64,000 nt of DNA from NCBI RefSeq assembly GCF_003144245.1, contig NW_020289978.1:868001-932000 (forward strand), given 5' to 3'. The notes below the pieces were generated by a model, which was not told where the DNA came from, ran no database searches, and worked only from the letters and a program-made list of their open reading frames with translations. Positions 35,217-45,093 of this stretch are shown here, one piece after another. A program made the position numbers and the translations under genes. This DNA is from Jaminaea rosea (lineage: Eukaryota > Basidiomycota > Exobasidiomycetes > Microstromatales). Each line of letters opens with the position of its first letter. Within the stretch, counting starts at the first letter, position 1.

Positions 35217-36983
35217 TCACTTCTTAACCTTCTTTCCCATCCCAGGCAAGGTGAAGAACTCGCAGATCTTCTCCGACGGGATCCCCTCGCCTCTCCTTCC
35301 TCCTACAGTCGACATTTTACATCCCCGCGTGACGCCGACCACAGCGCCGGATTGAGCGTCAACGATTGGCCCGCCAGACGAGCCGGGTGGAGGAAAGTTT
35401 GGTACGCCGTATCCGCCTATGCCTCGTGTTGAGGTGGAGCTACCGGTGGCGTTACTCAAGGCACCGTCTTGACTGGTGCTGTCGGGCTGAGCTGCCCCGG
35501 GAACAAAAGCGCTTACGCTTTCTCCTCTCAAGACAGCTGGATTGATCCTCGACTCCCTGACTAGCTTATACTCCATTGTCTCCAGCGAGTCGTATGTCCC
35601 CGTCTGCGCCTCAGAGCCCTTCCCGTCTCTGTACTCCACGAGTCTAACCTCCCCCCAGCGTGACTGAGTCATGGCGTCCCCCTCGCTCTTGACTTGCGAG
35701 GCAGAACGCCCGGCTGGTGACGAAGAAGAGGACGAAGGTAGAAGAGTGAGAGAGGGTGAGGAAGAAGGCGAGTAAGAGAAGGCGGGGAGGGAGCAGGCTG
35801 AATCGTCTTCGAAGCCCCAGAAGGAGGAGACGAGGAGGTGAGAGTTGGCGGAAGAGGGGTAGGGGGAGATTGGAAGAGTCTTGGGCGCCAGAGCTGGCGT
35901 TGACGATGCTGCTGCTGTTGAGGACTGTGCCGCCTCGCCTCCCACGGGCAGCGGCTCCTTGGCGATTCTGAGCAGGACCAAGTCTGAGCTGGGCAAGCTG
36001 GAAAGTAACGTCTGCACCGGGTAGACGTTGCCCCGTCGAGTAATTGCAATGGCTGCTGACTGATCCTGTCCCTGCTGAGACGTCTTGGCAGCAAAGGCGC
36101 TGCGCAGCGTGTGTGCAACTGTGACGACAAGGTGCCCTTCTGCCTCGCCCTGTGCGACCTGCGATAGCTCCGACCCGCCCTCAACGGCAAAGCCGGTGCA
36201 GACGGAGATCTTCTCCTGACCACGAGGCGCTGTGACGTCTTCGACGTAGGCGAGGAGCAGAACACCATCGTCATCGGTCACCTCCGGCGGGACGTGTGGC
36301 GACTGATTCGCATCCGTCCGTGGTACGAGGACTCTGCGATCATCTGCGGGAGCCGATTCATAAGGAAGCTCGATTGGCAAGACTCGCCCCGCCTCCTGTT
36401 CGAATAGCTGCCCGAGCTGACGCAGCCCGGCTCCTTGTCCTGATGCGTGAACGCCTCGCGCTGCATTGAGGACGCGCTCGTCTAGCTCGTTGCGTCCACG
36501 CAGCGAGTCGATGCTGTGTGGGTGCTCCCTGTCAATGGGTGTTGCATTCACTGGATCACTACGCTGCTCCCCAGGCATCAGCGGCAAGTCATCCGTAGGA
36601 ACCCCTGTAGTGCGACGCTGCGGCCCATTAGGAGGAATCGCCGTACCTTTGACGCTCTGCAATGTGCCTTCTCTCCCGCCACTGCGTGAAGTGGAGCCAG
36701 AGCTCCCTTGCTGCTTGCCCAGGTCGCGGAGCAGATCGGACAGATCATTCGGGTTGTCTGGTCTAGGATGGACGACGAATGCTGATGATGATGCTGAGGA
36801 CGAAGAGGATGCTTCAGCTCCAGGCTGAGGTGGTGGCGGTGGTTGAGTACCCCATCGTGCATCGACGCTTGTGGAGGCTCCGATGGGCTGAGCATATGTG
36901 CGGCGTGGGCAATAATTGTGCGTGCTTTGTGCTACGATTCTGTATGCGCTGCTGCGAAGTGATTGTCTAGCGACGATTGTCAT
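35217..36983 (-). CDS. Trypsin-fold serine protease, probably mitochondrial
   Basis: This is one exon of 588 residues. The ATG at 36983 begins MTIVARQSLRSSAYRIVAQS, an Arg/Ser-rich presequence without acidic residues that suggests mitochondrial import (inferred). The S1-type catalytic triad can be read in order: His in VVTVAHTL near residue 288, Asp in SDLVLLRI near 336, and Ser in PPGSSGGPIVDAQSGAVVG near 536. The long gap between Asp and Ser holds a Ser/Ala/Pro-rich insert. No PDZ domain is visible, so it is not a standard HtrA. The first 200 residues after the presequence are disordered. It may be a quality-control or processing protease of a fungal-specific family; the substrate is unknown. 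It is divergent from CZIB across a 255-base promoter with an E-box. Confidence 0.75.
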   Translation of the reverse strand: MTIVARQSLRSSAYRIVAQSTHNYCPRRTYAQPIGASTSVDARWGTQPPPPPQPGAEASSSSSASSSAFVVHPRPDNPNDLSDLLRDLGKQQGSSGSTSRSGGREGTLQSVKGTAIPPNGPQRRTTGVPTDDLPLMPGEQRSDPVNATPIDREHPHSIDSLRGRNELDERVLNAARGVHASGQGAGLRQLGQLFEQEAGRVLPIELPYESAPADDRRVLVPRTDANQSPHVPPEVTDDDGVLLLAYVEDVTAPRGQEKISVCTGFAVEGGSELSQVAQGEAEGHLVVTVAHTLRSAFAAKTSQQGQDQSAAIAITRRGNVYPVQTLLSSLPSSDLVLLRIAKEPLPVGGEAAQSSTAAASSTPALAPKTLPISPYPSSANSHLLVSSFWGFEDDSACSLPAFSYSPSSSPSLTLLPSSSSSSPAGRSASQVKSEGDAMTQSRWGEVRLVEYRDGKGSEAQTGTYDSLETMEYKLVRESRINPAVLRGESVSAFVPGAAQPDSTSQDGALSNATGSSTSTRGIGGYGVPNFPPPGSSGGPIVDAQSGAVVGVTRGCKMSTVGGRRGEGIPSEKICEFFTLPGMGKKVKK

Positions 36984-37125
36984 GGTGTTGTGAATTATTG
37001 GTGTTGTCGTTGAGGGAGGAAAGTGGATGGCAGGGCGCAGGCGCAACCGGACTCGAGCTTGACCTAAGCGGCCATCTCCGGGCATACTCGAGCTCCGCGA
37101 TTGCGATAAGGCGGCGAGAGAGTTC

Positions 37126-37131
37126 CACGTG
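37126..37131. promoter_or_regulatory. E-box CACGTG in the protease/CZIB promoter
   Basis: CACGTG, within CCACGTGG, lies 143 bases upstream of the protease ATG and 108 bases upstream of the CZIB ATG, inside a 255-base divergent promoter. Confidence 0.45.
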
Positions 37132-37238
37132 GTCGAAGGGGGAAGCGCTTGGGCCAGGACAATTCTCGATTGATGTCGTGCGGCGGCCGTCGAGCTGCAG
37201 CGTCCTGAACTTCTTTCCTTCCTTCCATCACAATCAGC

Positions 37239-38090
37239 ATGCCTGTGAGTGAGCCAGAAAGTTGAGAAGATCACGATGATTGTCTGACTGAAAGTCTCCT
37301 CCTTGACGTCGCCTGCAGCTCTTCGCCCTCGAAATTCGCGCCCAATTGGAGAACGTCACAGCCCTTCGTCCGGCAAGTGACGATTACACGTTAATGGTAA
37401 GGTGGGTGCGCTCTATCAACTTCTCAAGATAGGCGTCCCTCTTGCGATCAAAGGGCCATCGCTCATTTTCATGCCCCTCGCTTGCTCTGCTAGAACGAAG
37501 TGCAATTCATGTCATGAGGAGCACCCCAAGCTGGTAGGCATCACGCCTGGCTCTGAGATTGAGATGAAGGGAGGACGAGGGACGGCTGATTTTGTGATGA
37601 GCTGCAGTGTGAGTGGCCCACGATGAGGACCAAGGAGACCGCAGTTCGGAGCTAATAACTTCTTCATCCTCCTCTCTTGCTGCGCTCGCAGTTTTGCAAG
37701 AGGGAGTCATCAGCCAGTGCGTTTCCACGACCAGGCCGAGGCCGATGCGAGCACGGGCTGATAGGACAATCACACTGACTTCTCCTTCTCACCCGTACAC
37801 TCATAGCCTTCCCTCAGCCCACCAGTAAAGCCCCGCTCTGGCGTCCCTACTCTCCCTCACCCGACTCCGGCCCCGTCTGGGCACCCATCTGCACCCTCGA
37901 CGTGCGCGGAATGGACATCATCGGCTTTGAGCCAGAGGGCATCTGGTCATGTCAGGGTACGGGGGAGGGTAGCAAGCTGAGCAAGTTTGACGAGGTGGAG
38001 TTCGATGGAGGCGAATGGACAGATTATGACGAGAAGTCGGGGGAGCCCGTGAGCATTATGGAGCTGGAGGGGAGGTGGGTCCGGGCGTAG
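37239..38090 (+). CDS. CZIB: CXXC-motif zinc-binding protein (CZIB/C1orf123, DUF866)
   Basis: Five exons, 37239-37244, 37319-37401, 37494-37608, 37692-37716 and 37807-38090, sum to 513 bases and 170 residues, close to the 160 of human CZIB. The first coding exon is just ATG-CCT. The joins rebuild the family sequence: LENVTALRP, KCNSCHEEHPKL (first CxxC), MKGGRGTADFVMSCSFCKRE (second CxxC), then VRGMDIIGFEP and the near-invariant WTDYDEKSGEPVSIMELEG. The two CxxC pairs bind one zinc in the family; the cellular role is not settled. Donors include the weaker GTGGGT and GTGCGT. The fourth exon is only 25 bases. Its 3' acceptor (CATAG) was chosen over a nearby CTCAG by phase. Confidence 0.88.
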
Positions 38091-38401
38091 TGCTGCAGGG
38101 ACGGAGAGAATACTGGAGCTTCCAGTGAGCCTTGAACTGTGGACACCTCTTAGCATTGTTCTGCATTTCCTGTCCAATCTTTTTCCACGACCTTGGTGTC
38201 GTCCTGGACGTCCTCGCCACTCGCAGCCTCTTTCGTATCCTGGATCCGCCAGTCCGCCCTTCAGCGCCTCGACCGGCAGTCCGTCTTGCGTCTCTCCGTG
38301 CTCTTTCGCTTTGAAATTTGAGCGCTCCATGCAACTTCGATCTTTCTCTCCACCATCACTCGCCCGACATCAAAAGTGGGCAAATTCCGCCCATCGTTAG
38401 C

Positions 38402-40373
38402 ATGTCATCCCCGTCATCATCCACGATTCCACCCGCAGCGACGTCCGCCTTCTCGCACGCAGACGAAGCCATTCTGACTCATGTGCCCGAGCTGGACGAG
38501 CGCCTCATTTCTTCCACCTCTGCCGGCGCCTCTTCCTCCTCGTCCTCCAGTCGGGCAGCCATCATCCGCGACCTCTACGATGTACCCAGCACAGCCGACA
38601 AGCTGAGGCAAGGGGGCTTCAAGAGGGTGGCCCTACAATTTTCTGACGAGGGGCTCCCGGACTCGGTGGCCGTTTTTTGGGCGTTGAAGCGCGAGCTAGA
38701 GGAGCAAAGGAAAGGGGAGGGAGAGGGTTTGCCGGAGATGTACATTCTGGCTGATACAAGCTACGGAAAGTAAGTGTTGACTCTACCTCGTCTCCGCTGA
38801 GTCCGTGGCTGACCGTCCGCACCGCGCCCACAGCTGCTGCGTAGACGAAGTAGCCGCTGCGCACGTCTCAGCGGACGTGGTGGTGCACTATGGTCATGCA
38901 TGCCTCTCGCCCACTGCTCGATTGCCAGTCATCTACGTGTTCCCCAAGCTGCCCCTGATACCTCCAGTTAGCGTGGCGGAAATCGCGAAGGAGCTGTGTG
39001 GAAAGGCGAGGGAGGAGCTTGAGGGAATGGGTGACGAGGCCAAGGATAGGACAGTCCGGCTCGTATACGACGTGGGTTATGCGCATGTTGCTGGGGACAT
39101 ATTCAGAAGGATGACGGATATATGGCAGGAAATTGGGCCGGGGAGCAGTAGCAGCAACGCATCGCCACCTCTAGTCATGACACACCTCGATACACGGACA
39201 AACTTCGAGGACAAGCTGCAACAGCGAGATGGCGAGGGCGAGAAGCAGAGTGGGCCGACAGACCTGAACGGCGCAGTGGGATGCTGCGGTAGCATTTCAG
39301 AGCCCTGTAATCGGATGGATGCGGCTACGAGCTGCACAGGCAATGGCAACCTCAATGGCCGCGGACCCGTGGACTCCGATTCCACCGGCCTCGAGGACCA
39401 GCCTCCCTCAAGCGACGCCCTCCTCCTCTACCTTGGCGGCGAGTCCCTCGCTCTGACGAATCTTATCCTGCGCTCCGGCCCTTCTCTTCCCATCCTCGCA
39501 ATAGACCCTTCCACCTCCTCACCAAGCGCAGTTCGCGTCAACACGCGATCCACAAATCGTCTCCTCGCCCGCCGATACCTCGCTCTCTCTAAGGCGCGTG
39601 ACGCAAGCGTCGTTGCCCTACTCGTCGGCACGCTAGGCGTCAAATCCTATCTACCACTGCTCAAGTCGCTTCGCTCCCTGCTCACATCCAAACGTCGCAA
39701 AGTGTACACCATCTCAGTCGGCAAGCTCAACCCGGCCAAATTGGCCAACTTTCAGGAAGTCGACGTCTTCGTGCTTCTCGCCTGCCACGAGAATGCATTG
39801 CTGGACGCAGCGGGCGCGGACGGTGGTGGTGTCAGGCAGACACATAGCTCGCGGGACTTTTTGAGACCAATTGTCACGCCGTGGGAGATGTTGCTCGCCT
39901 TGCGAGGGGAGGAGGCTGGTGCCACTGAATGGGCGAAAGGGGAGTACGTGTTGGGTATGGACAGGGTCAGGGGTGAGGTCGGGAGGGAGCAGGAGAGGAG
40001 AGCGAGGAGAGGGGTTGCGAAGGAACAGGATGCTGGTGAAGACGAGGGCAGCGACGACGACGAAGCACCGCATTTCTCCCTTGCTACGGGCAAGTACGTC
40101 TCACGACGCCGCTTCGGTCGCCCTGATGAGGAGGATCAGCAGCCTGAGCAGCTCGACGGTGTCGATGCAGGAACAGGGACAGTCACCATCCGATCTGGAG
40201 CGAATGGTCAGCTCACTCGCGTGCTGGAGTCGGCGAATGCGGCGCATGTGGGCGGAAGGAGTTGGAAAGGGTTGGAGCAGCGTCTGGGCATGGATGAGCC
40301 GAGTGTCATGGAGGAGGGGAGGGGTGGTGTGGCGAGGGGATACGTTGGGGAAGAGGGAGTGACGCGCGAATAG
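38402..40373 (+). CDS. DPH2: Diphthamide biosynthesis protein 2
   Basis: Two exons, 38402-38769 and 38834-40373, join in phase 2 to give 635 residues. Dph2 partners Dph1 in the first step of diphthamide synthesis, transfer of the 3-amino-3-carboxypropyl group from S-adenosylmethionine to a histidine of eEF2. The Dph1/Dph2 fold is clear: GFKRVALQFSDEGLPDSV, the first-cysteine region ADTSYGNCCVDEVAAAH spanning the splice junction, VVVHYGHACLSP, LLVGTLGVKSYLPLL, and the FVLLACHENALLD block with PWEML. Inserts between domains (about residues 220-300) and an acidic Arg-rich stretch near the end lengthen it beyond yeast Dph2 (534). Its stop is 45 bases from that of the convergent fructosamine kinase gene, so the 3' untranslated regions almost surely overlap. 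Confidence 0.93.
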
Positions 40374-40418
40374 GTCATGCATAGACCTTCAAGTGAATTG
40401 CATGTTGTACATTCAGGC

Positions 40419-41480
40419 TCACAACTCAGCCTTCCGGCTCTTTGTTGCCGCCTCCTTCTTCGCCCAAGCGATCAGGCCCTCGGCACTCTTGACCGCAGTC
40501 GATCGGTATGCCCCGAACATAAGCTCATGATTGAGCCAGTGGAAGAGGGCGTAAAGTTGAATACGCTGCTCGTAGTATGGCTCCACCTTGGGGATGATCT
40601 TATGGTACGCCTCGTAGAATGCGCTTGAATACCCGCCGAAACAGGTAGTCATGCCTAGGTCGGCTTCGTTGCTGCGGGCAGGTGAGGTGGGAGTAGCAGT
40701 GTCAGCAAGAAGCTCGTCCTCTCGAGATCTCGCGCCTACTCACTGTCCATAATAGGCGCTCGGGTCGAAAACAAAAGGTTGACCCCTCTCATCCACGATG
40801 TAGTTGCCGCCCCATAGATCTCCGTGCAAGATCGTCGGCTTGACATCCTTGAGTGGCTCAAGCAAAAGTGGGTAGACGTGCTCTCTCAGCTGCTGTTCCA
40901 ACTCCGTCAATCCGCTATCCCCAATCCGCTTCACAATGTCCCCAATGCGGCGCTCAGCAAAGAAGGTCGGCCAGTCCTCCTCCCAGGTATTGTCCATCTC
41001 CGTTGCACCGCAATGCGTTGGGACAGGAAAGCCGTGACCTTTCCCTTTTACCTCCTGGTCTCTTTGCAAGGTGTCCACGCCCGCCTTGTGCATCTGGGCG
41101 AGCTTTGTGCCTAAAGTACGCTGCACAGCGGTCGATCCACTTCCTCCTCGCTCAATGTAGTCTGTCACGAGGTACGCTCGTCGTTTGCTGTCCTCTTCCT
41201 GGCCCCAGGCGTGTACACGCGGGACGATGCCCTCGTCCTCCTCAACGTTCATGCCGGCTACTCGGCAGGCACTTTCCATCGCTGCAAGCCCCATCGATTC
41301 GCCAAGAACTTGGTCGCGGTCACGCTTCGTCGATTTCGACATCTTTGCGAAGAGAGTGCGGGGACTGGGTTGATGTGAGGTCGCCACGATGCGGTTCGAG
41401 GAGGAGGAGCTAAAGTCTCCTCCGAGATAGGGGCATTGTGCCTTGAGGATTGTAACGAGTGACGGATCGATGGAGCTCAT
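40419..41480 (-). CDS. FN3K: Fructosamine/ketosamine-3-kinase
   Basis: Two exons, 41480-40744 and 40671-40419, join in phase 2 (YYG then HNEADLGM) to give 329 residues. The enzyme phosphorylates the third carbon of sugars attached to lysine by glycation, which destabilises the adduct and repairs the protein. The aminoglycoside-phosphotransferase-like motifs are present: HKAGVDTLQ region, catalytic ILHGDLWGGNYIVDERG, the metal-binding FDPSAYYGH, and the C-terminal FGGYSSAFYEAYHKIIPK with YALFHWLNHELMFG. Length matches the family (about 300 residues). The start is the first ATG of the frame and gives MSSIDPSLVTILK. Confidence 0.93.
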
Positions 41481-41757
41481 CGTGGCGCGGTGAAATGAGG
41501 CGAGAATCCTGGGCGATGTGTGATTGGTGCAGCTCGAGATTGAAGGTGTGGAAACGAAGGCAAGACGAGCTTTTCATCGGCGAGCCTCCACTCGCTGCGA
41601 GTCGAGGCGGTGCCGCACGAGCCACGCCCATTTCCCGTGCCAGGCCGTGACTTTCTCCAACTCGTGAGCGCATACATTCAGCTCTCTTTCCTCCCAATCC
41701 TTGGCACTACCCTCTCCTTTAATCCCATGTCCATCTCCTTCACCACCGCGTTATTCA

Positions 41758-42882
41758 ATGACGACGGCACTGAGCGTCGCAGAAGCGCAAGCTCTTGCTA
41801 TCGGGCTGGCGCAGCTGATCGTGCGAACTGCTCCTCAAACAGGCCAAAGCCCAGCAGACTATCTCGCTGCTAAGCGTCTTGAGGCTGCTGATATGGGCAA
41901 ACCGACTCTTGAGCGCATCTGTGAAGACGGCCAAGCCACATCAGCTCCATCATGGCTCCTGCAGATTACCAAAAGTGTCCCCTTTTCGTCCTCGCCAGAA
42001 GATGCAGCACCTTCAGTGGAGGCGACTGAAAGTGAAGGCATCGCCGCTCAGAGGGTGCAGGTCGATGAACAGCATTCGCAGATAGCTGCACAAAGTGCCT
42101 CGATCGACACCCTGGTGGATCCCAACTGGGCTCAGAGCTTCGCGATGGATTGCCTAGCAGAGGCCAGCTTGCCAGGCGATGGTCGTGTAGCGGAGGGAGA
42201 GACGCCCGAGCAGAGCCAGGTCACCGTAGGCAGTGCCACGGGTGATGAAGATACCGAAGTCTCTGTGCCTACCAGCTTGGAAGAGATGGCACATCGACCG
42301 ACACCGATCAAGGAAAGCTTGCAGCCATCAGCGCCACCAAGAGAGGCAGAAGAGGTCGCATACATGCAGACTACTCCTGCAACTCTGGCACGCTCACTTC
42401 CATCAACACCGCCGGCGCCGCCGTTCTTCATCCTTTTTACCAGCACGATCGACAGTCATGCAGGCCGCATATATGCTCTGTTCAGAGAGCACCTCAATTC
42501 CTCAAGAGAGCTGCGCAACCGCTCGTCATCGGCTCTCTCTTCCCTTGGGTCGCTCACGCCTCGCAGCACGCCGCTCAGCACCAAGCCGCAGTACAGCTCC
42601 TTCGCCCTCTTGCAAGGCGTGGAGGAGGAATGCAACAAGCTCGAAGCTACCCTGCGCGTCTGTCTTGGCGCATACTTGGGTTCGCCGCCTATCTCATCTG
42701 GCAAAAACGGTCCATCCAGGCTACCTCGTTGTACCAAGGCCGAATGGCTCCTTGCTCGGTGTTGTCACCCCTCGCCGATGTCGAAAAGATTCGCCGGAGG
42801 CATGTTTGCAGGCATGGCGAGAGATCGGGTGAGAGAGGTTAGCAGGTTGCTAGTCGAGACCACAAGCGAAATGCCAGCTTGA
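41758..42882 (+). CDS. Hypothetical protein
   Basis: I do not recognise this protein. One exon from the ATG at 41758 gives 374 residues; the same frame is open further up to an ATG at 41701, but the extension is Pro/Ser-rich leader-like sequence. The first 35 residues form an Ala/Leu-rich helix (MTTALSVAEAQALAIGLAQL) followed by TGQSPADYLAAKRLEAADMG, the most ordered-looking part. The middle is acidic and Ser/Pro-rich. Near the C-terminus two short hydrophobic-helical blocks occur (SFALLQGVEEECNKLEATLRV and MARDRVREVSRLLVET). No catalytic motif or membrane helix is seen. It is divergent from the fructosamine kinase gene (277 bases between starts) and convergent with mS35. A real gene is likely from frame length, but its function is unknown. 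Confidence 0.6.
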   Translation: MTTALSVAEAQALAIGLAQLIVRTAPQTGQSPADYLAAKRLEAADMGKPTLERICEDGQATSAPSWLLQITKSVPFSSSPEDAAPSVEATESEGIAAQRVQVDEQHSQIAAQSASIDTLVDPNWAQSFAMDCLAEASLPGDGRVAEGETPEQSQVTVGSATGDEDTEVSVPTSLEEMAHRPTPIKESLQPSAPPREAEEVAYMQTTPATLARSLPSTPPAPPFFILFTSTIDSHAGRIYALFREHLNSSRELRNRSSSALSSLGSLTPRSTPLSTKPQYSSFALLQGVEEECNKLEATLRVCLGAYLGSPPISSGKNGPSRLPRCTKAEWLLARCCHPSPMSKRFAGGMFAGMARDRVREVSRLLVETTSEMPA

Positions 42883-42989
42883 AGGGAGGTTTGTGGTAAT
42901 CCATGGCATTGTACGTGCTTCGACCAGCCAGAAGGATCCGCTGGCCACTACGCCTTCGCCCCCTCAACCATCTTCACCTCTTCCGCCCC

Positions 42990-43908
42990 CTACTTGGGCG
43001 TCCCCCACCCCTCCGGCCAATCCTCGATAGTCGCCCTTCTCCTCCTCCCTCCCCTGCCACCACCACGAGCCTCCTTACGCTGATCGCGCACAAGCCTATG
43101 TCGCACATCCAACGGCAAGCTCGCCACCTCCTCGCCCTCCGCGTCTTCCCGCGCAGCCTCAGCGACCATCTCCTCCAGCACATCGCTGCACCACTTGTCA
43201 TTCTGTGCCTGCATTGGGAAACGGTCGCAACTGATCTTGATCTCTCCCACCTCTGGGCACTTGCTCGCATATGCCTTGTCACCTTCAAGCTGGAACACTT
43301 CTGCCAGATCAGCCCCTCGACCACCAGCATCCCATCGTGGACCGGCCAGATGAAGGAATTTGCGTTTGGCTCGCACAGAGGAGAATGCGGTCGAGTGGGC
43401 CTTGAATAGGTCTGGGACGGATACGGTCAGGACGGACTTGCGTGTGAGCGGGTGGGAGACGCCTTGGTAGTGGGTGTGCCTGAATCGGAGGATCTGCTGT
43501 GATGCGGGAGGGTTGTAGGGTTGTTGGAAGGCTTTGAGGGCAGGGCGAGGCATGAGGCGTGAGGCGTATTAGCAGAGTGAAGTCGAATAGAATAGCATAC
43601 AGCAGCGCGTGCCGGTACGAACCCTTCATTTCCGGAAACTCGTGATGCGCAATCCTGACATAGCGAAGGAGCTCGCGTTGTCTGTTGAGCATCTGATGGC
43701 CCAGCGTAGGCAGATCGTCGTAGTTGAAGACGGGTATGTCAAGCAATCCCATGCCATCGTCGTTGCGCGCTCGGCGAGGTTTGGCTGCGAGCGGCGTTGA
43801 TGTAGAGAAGGTGCGGCATGCTGACGAGGAGGCTGATGAGGCTGATGATGAGGATGTAGAGGTGAACGCCTGCCTAACCAGTGGGCGGGACGAGGTTGAT
43901 GCGATCAT
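42990..43908 (-). CDS. RSM24: Mitochondrial small-subunit ribosomal protein mS35 (Rsm24)
   Basis: Two exons, 43908-43623 and 43531-42990, join in phase 1 to give 275 residues. The N-terminus is a Ser/Arg-rich mitochondrial presequence (MIASTSSRPLVRQAF, RTFSTSTPLAAKPRR). The mature part has the family blocks ELLRYVRIAHHEFPEMK, QPYNPPASQQILRFRHTHY with HPLTRKSVLTV, and IKISCDRFPMQAQNDKWCSD. Length fits yeast Rsm24 (319). The 91-base intron begins with GTTCGT, a weak donor. It is required because the only AG before the conserved block (CAAAG) then fits phase 1 and restores EMKAFQQPY. A GCTAATAC branch-like site lies upstream of the acceptor. It is divergent from the proteasome gene across 242 bases with an E-box. 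Confidence 0.85.
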
Positions 43909-43993
43909 GGTGTGGTGCTTGTGAGGAGCGGGATGACACGAAGAAGGCGCGGAGAGAGAGAAAGTCTCTTGAGCGGAGGGAGCCAGGCGCAGT

Positions 43994-43999
43994 CACGTG
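43994..43999. promoter_or_regulatory. E-box CACGTG in the mS35/proteasome beta2 promoter
   Basis: CACGTG, in the context TCACGTGG, lies 86 bases upstream of the mS35 ATG and 152 bases before the proteasome beta2 ATG. It is one of four such sites placed in promoters of this window. Confidence 0.45.
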
Positions 44000-44150
44000 G
44001 CGTGGCTGGCTTGTCTGTCGTCGAGCTGACGAGGCCCTGCCTTGGACGCTTGGGCCATTCGACTTCGCATGACGACGACGAGGGAATCCTACATTCAGCT
44101 TTTCCCTCCCTTACAATCGTTGTCATCGTCGTCGCCACACCATCACTATC

Positions 44151-45093
44151 ATGGCAGCGCCACTCAACGCGCGCCCTTCGGCCTCAGGCTTCGACTTCGG
44201 GTCCATCTCTCGTAATCACCACCTCACCACCTCAGGATCCGTCCGCCCGCCCAAGGCCACCTCAACCGGCACCACACTCGCAGCCTGCCGCTATCCAGGC
44301 GGCGTAGTCATCGGGGGTGATACGCGTGCCACAGAGGGCCCAATCGTAGCAGACCCAGACTGTGAGAAGGTCCACTATCTTAGTCCTTTCATCCGCTGCG
44401 CAGGAGCGGGAACGGCAGCGGACACAGAGATGGTTACTGCAGAGATCTCTTCCAACCTGATGCTCCATGAGCTCCACACCGGTCGTCGACCTCGTGTCGT
44501 AACGGCTCTCACCATGTTGAAGCAGAAGCTCTTCCAATACCAAGGCAATATCGGTGCTGCTCTCCTTCTGGGAGGCGTAGACGACTCTGGCTGCCACCTC
44601 TTCTCCGTCGCACCGCACGGATCGACAGACAAGCTCCCCTTTTGTGCTATGGGCTCGGGATCTCTTGCCGCTATTGCTGTGCTTGAGAGTGGATTCAAGC
44701 AGGATCTGACCAAAGATGAGGCAATTGCGCTGGTGTCCAATGCCATCTTGGGGGGAATTTTCAATGACTTGGGATCGGGCAGTAATGTGGACATCTCAGT
44801 GATCACCGATCAGGGTACAGAGTATCTGAGGCATCACATCATGCCGAATCAGAGGGGGCCAAAGGAGCAGAAGTGAGTGTTCGGCGTCAAGGAGGTACCG
44901 GTGAGGACGAGAGAGCTGACCACGACCGTCTCTTGCACACGCACCCAGGTACCTCTTTCCCAAGGGAGTCACGGCCTACACCAAGGAGGCAGTCTACGAC
45001 ATGGTGGTGCAGGAAGACATTCTCGCAGTGGGCAACACGGGCAACGTCGTGCCGCCTGCTGGGGGTGGCGAAGGGATGGACACGGGAGCGTAG
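44151..45093 (+). CDS. PUP1: 20S proteasome beta2 subunit (trypsin-like activity)
   Basis: Two exons, 44151-44872 and 44949-45093, join in phase 2 to give 288 residues. The propeptide is cut before Thr41 (ATSTG then TTLAACRYPGG), which becomes the catalytic N-terminal nucleophile. GGVVIGGDTRATEG supplies the conserved Asp and the region of the active-site Lys. Beta2 cleaves after basic residues and carries a C-terminal arm that wraps beta3; the second exon encodes that extension (YLFPKGVTAYTKEAVYD). Other family blocks are AGAGTAADTEMVT, LLLGGVDDSGCHLFSVAPHG and FCAMGSGSLAAIAVLE. Length and order match Pup1/PSMB7. Confidence 0.95.
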
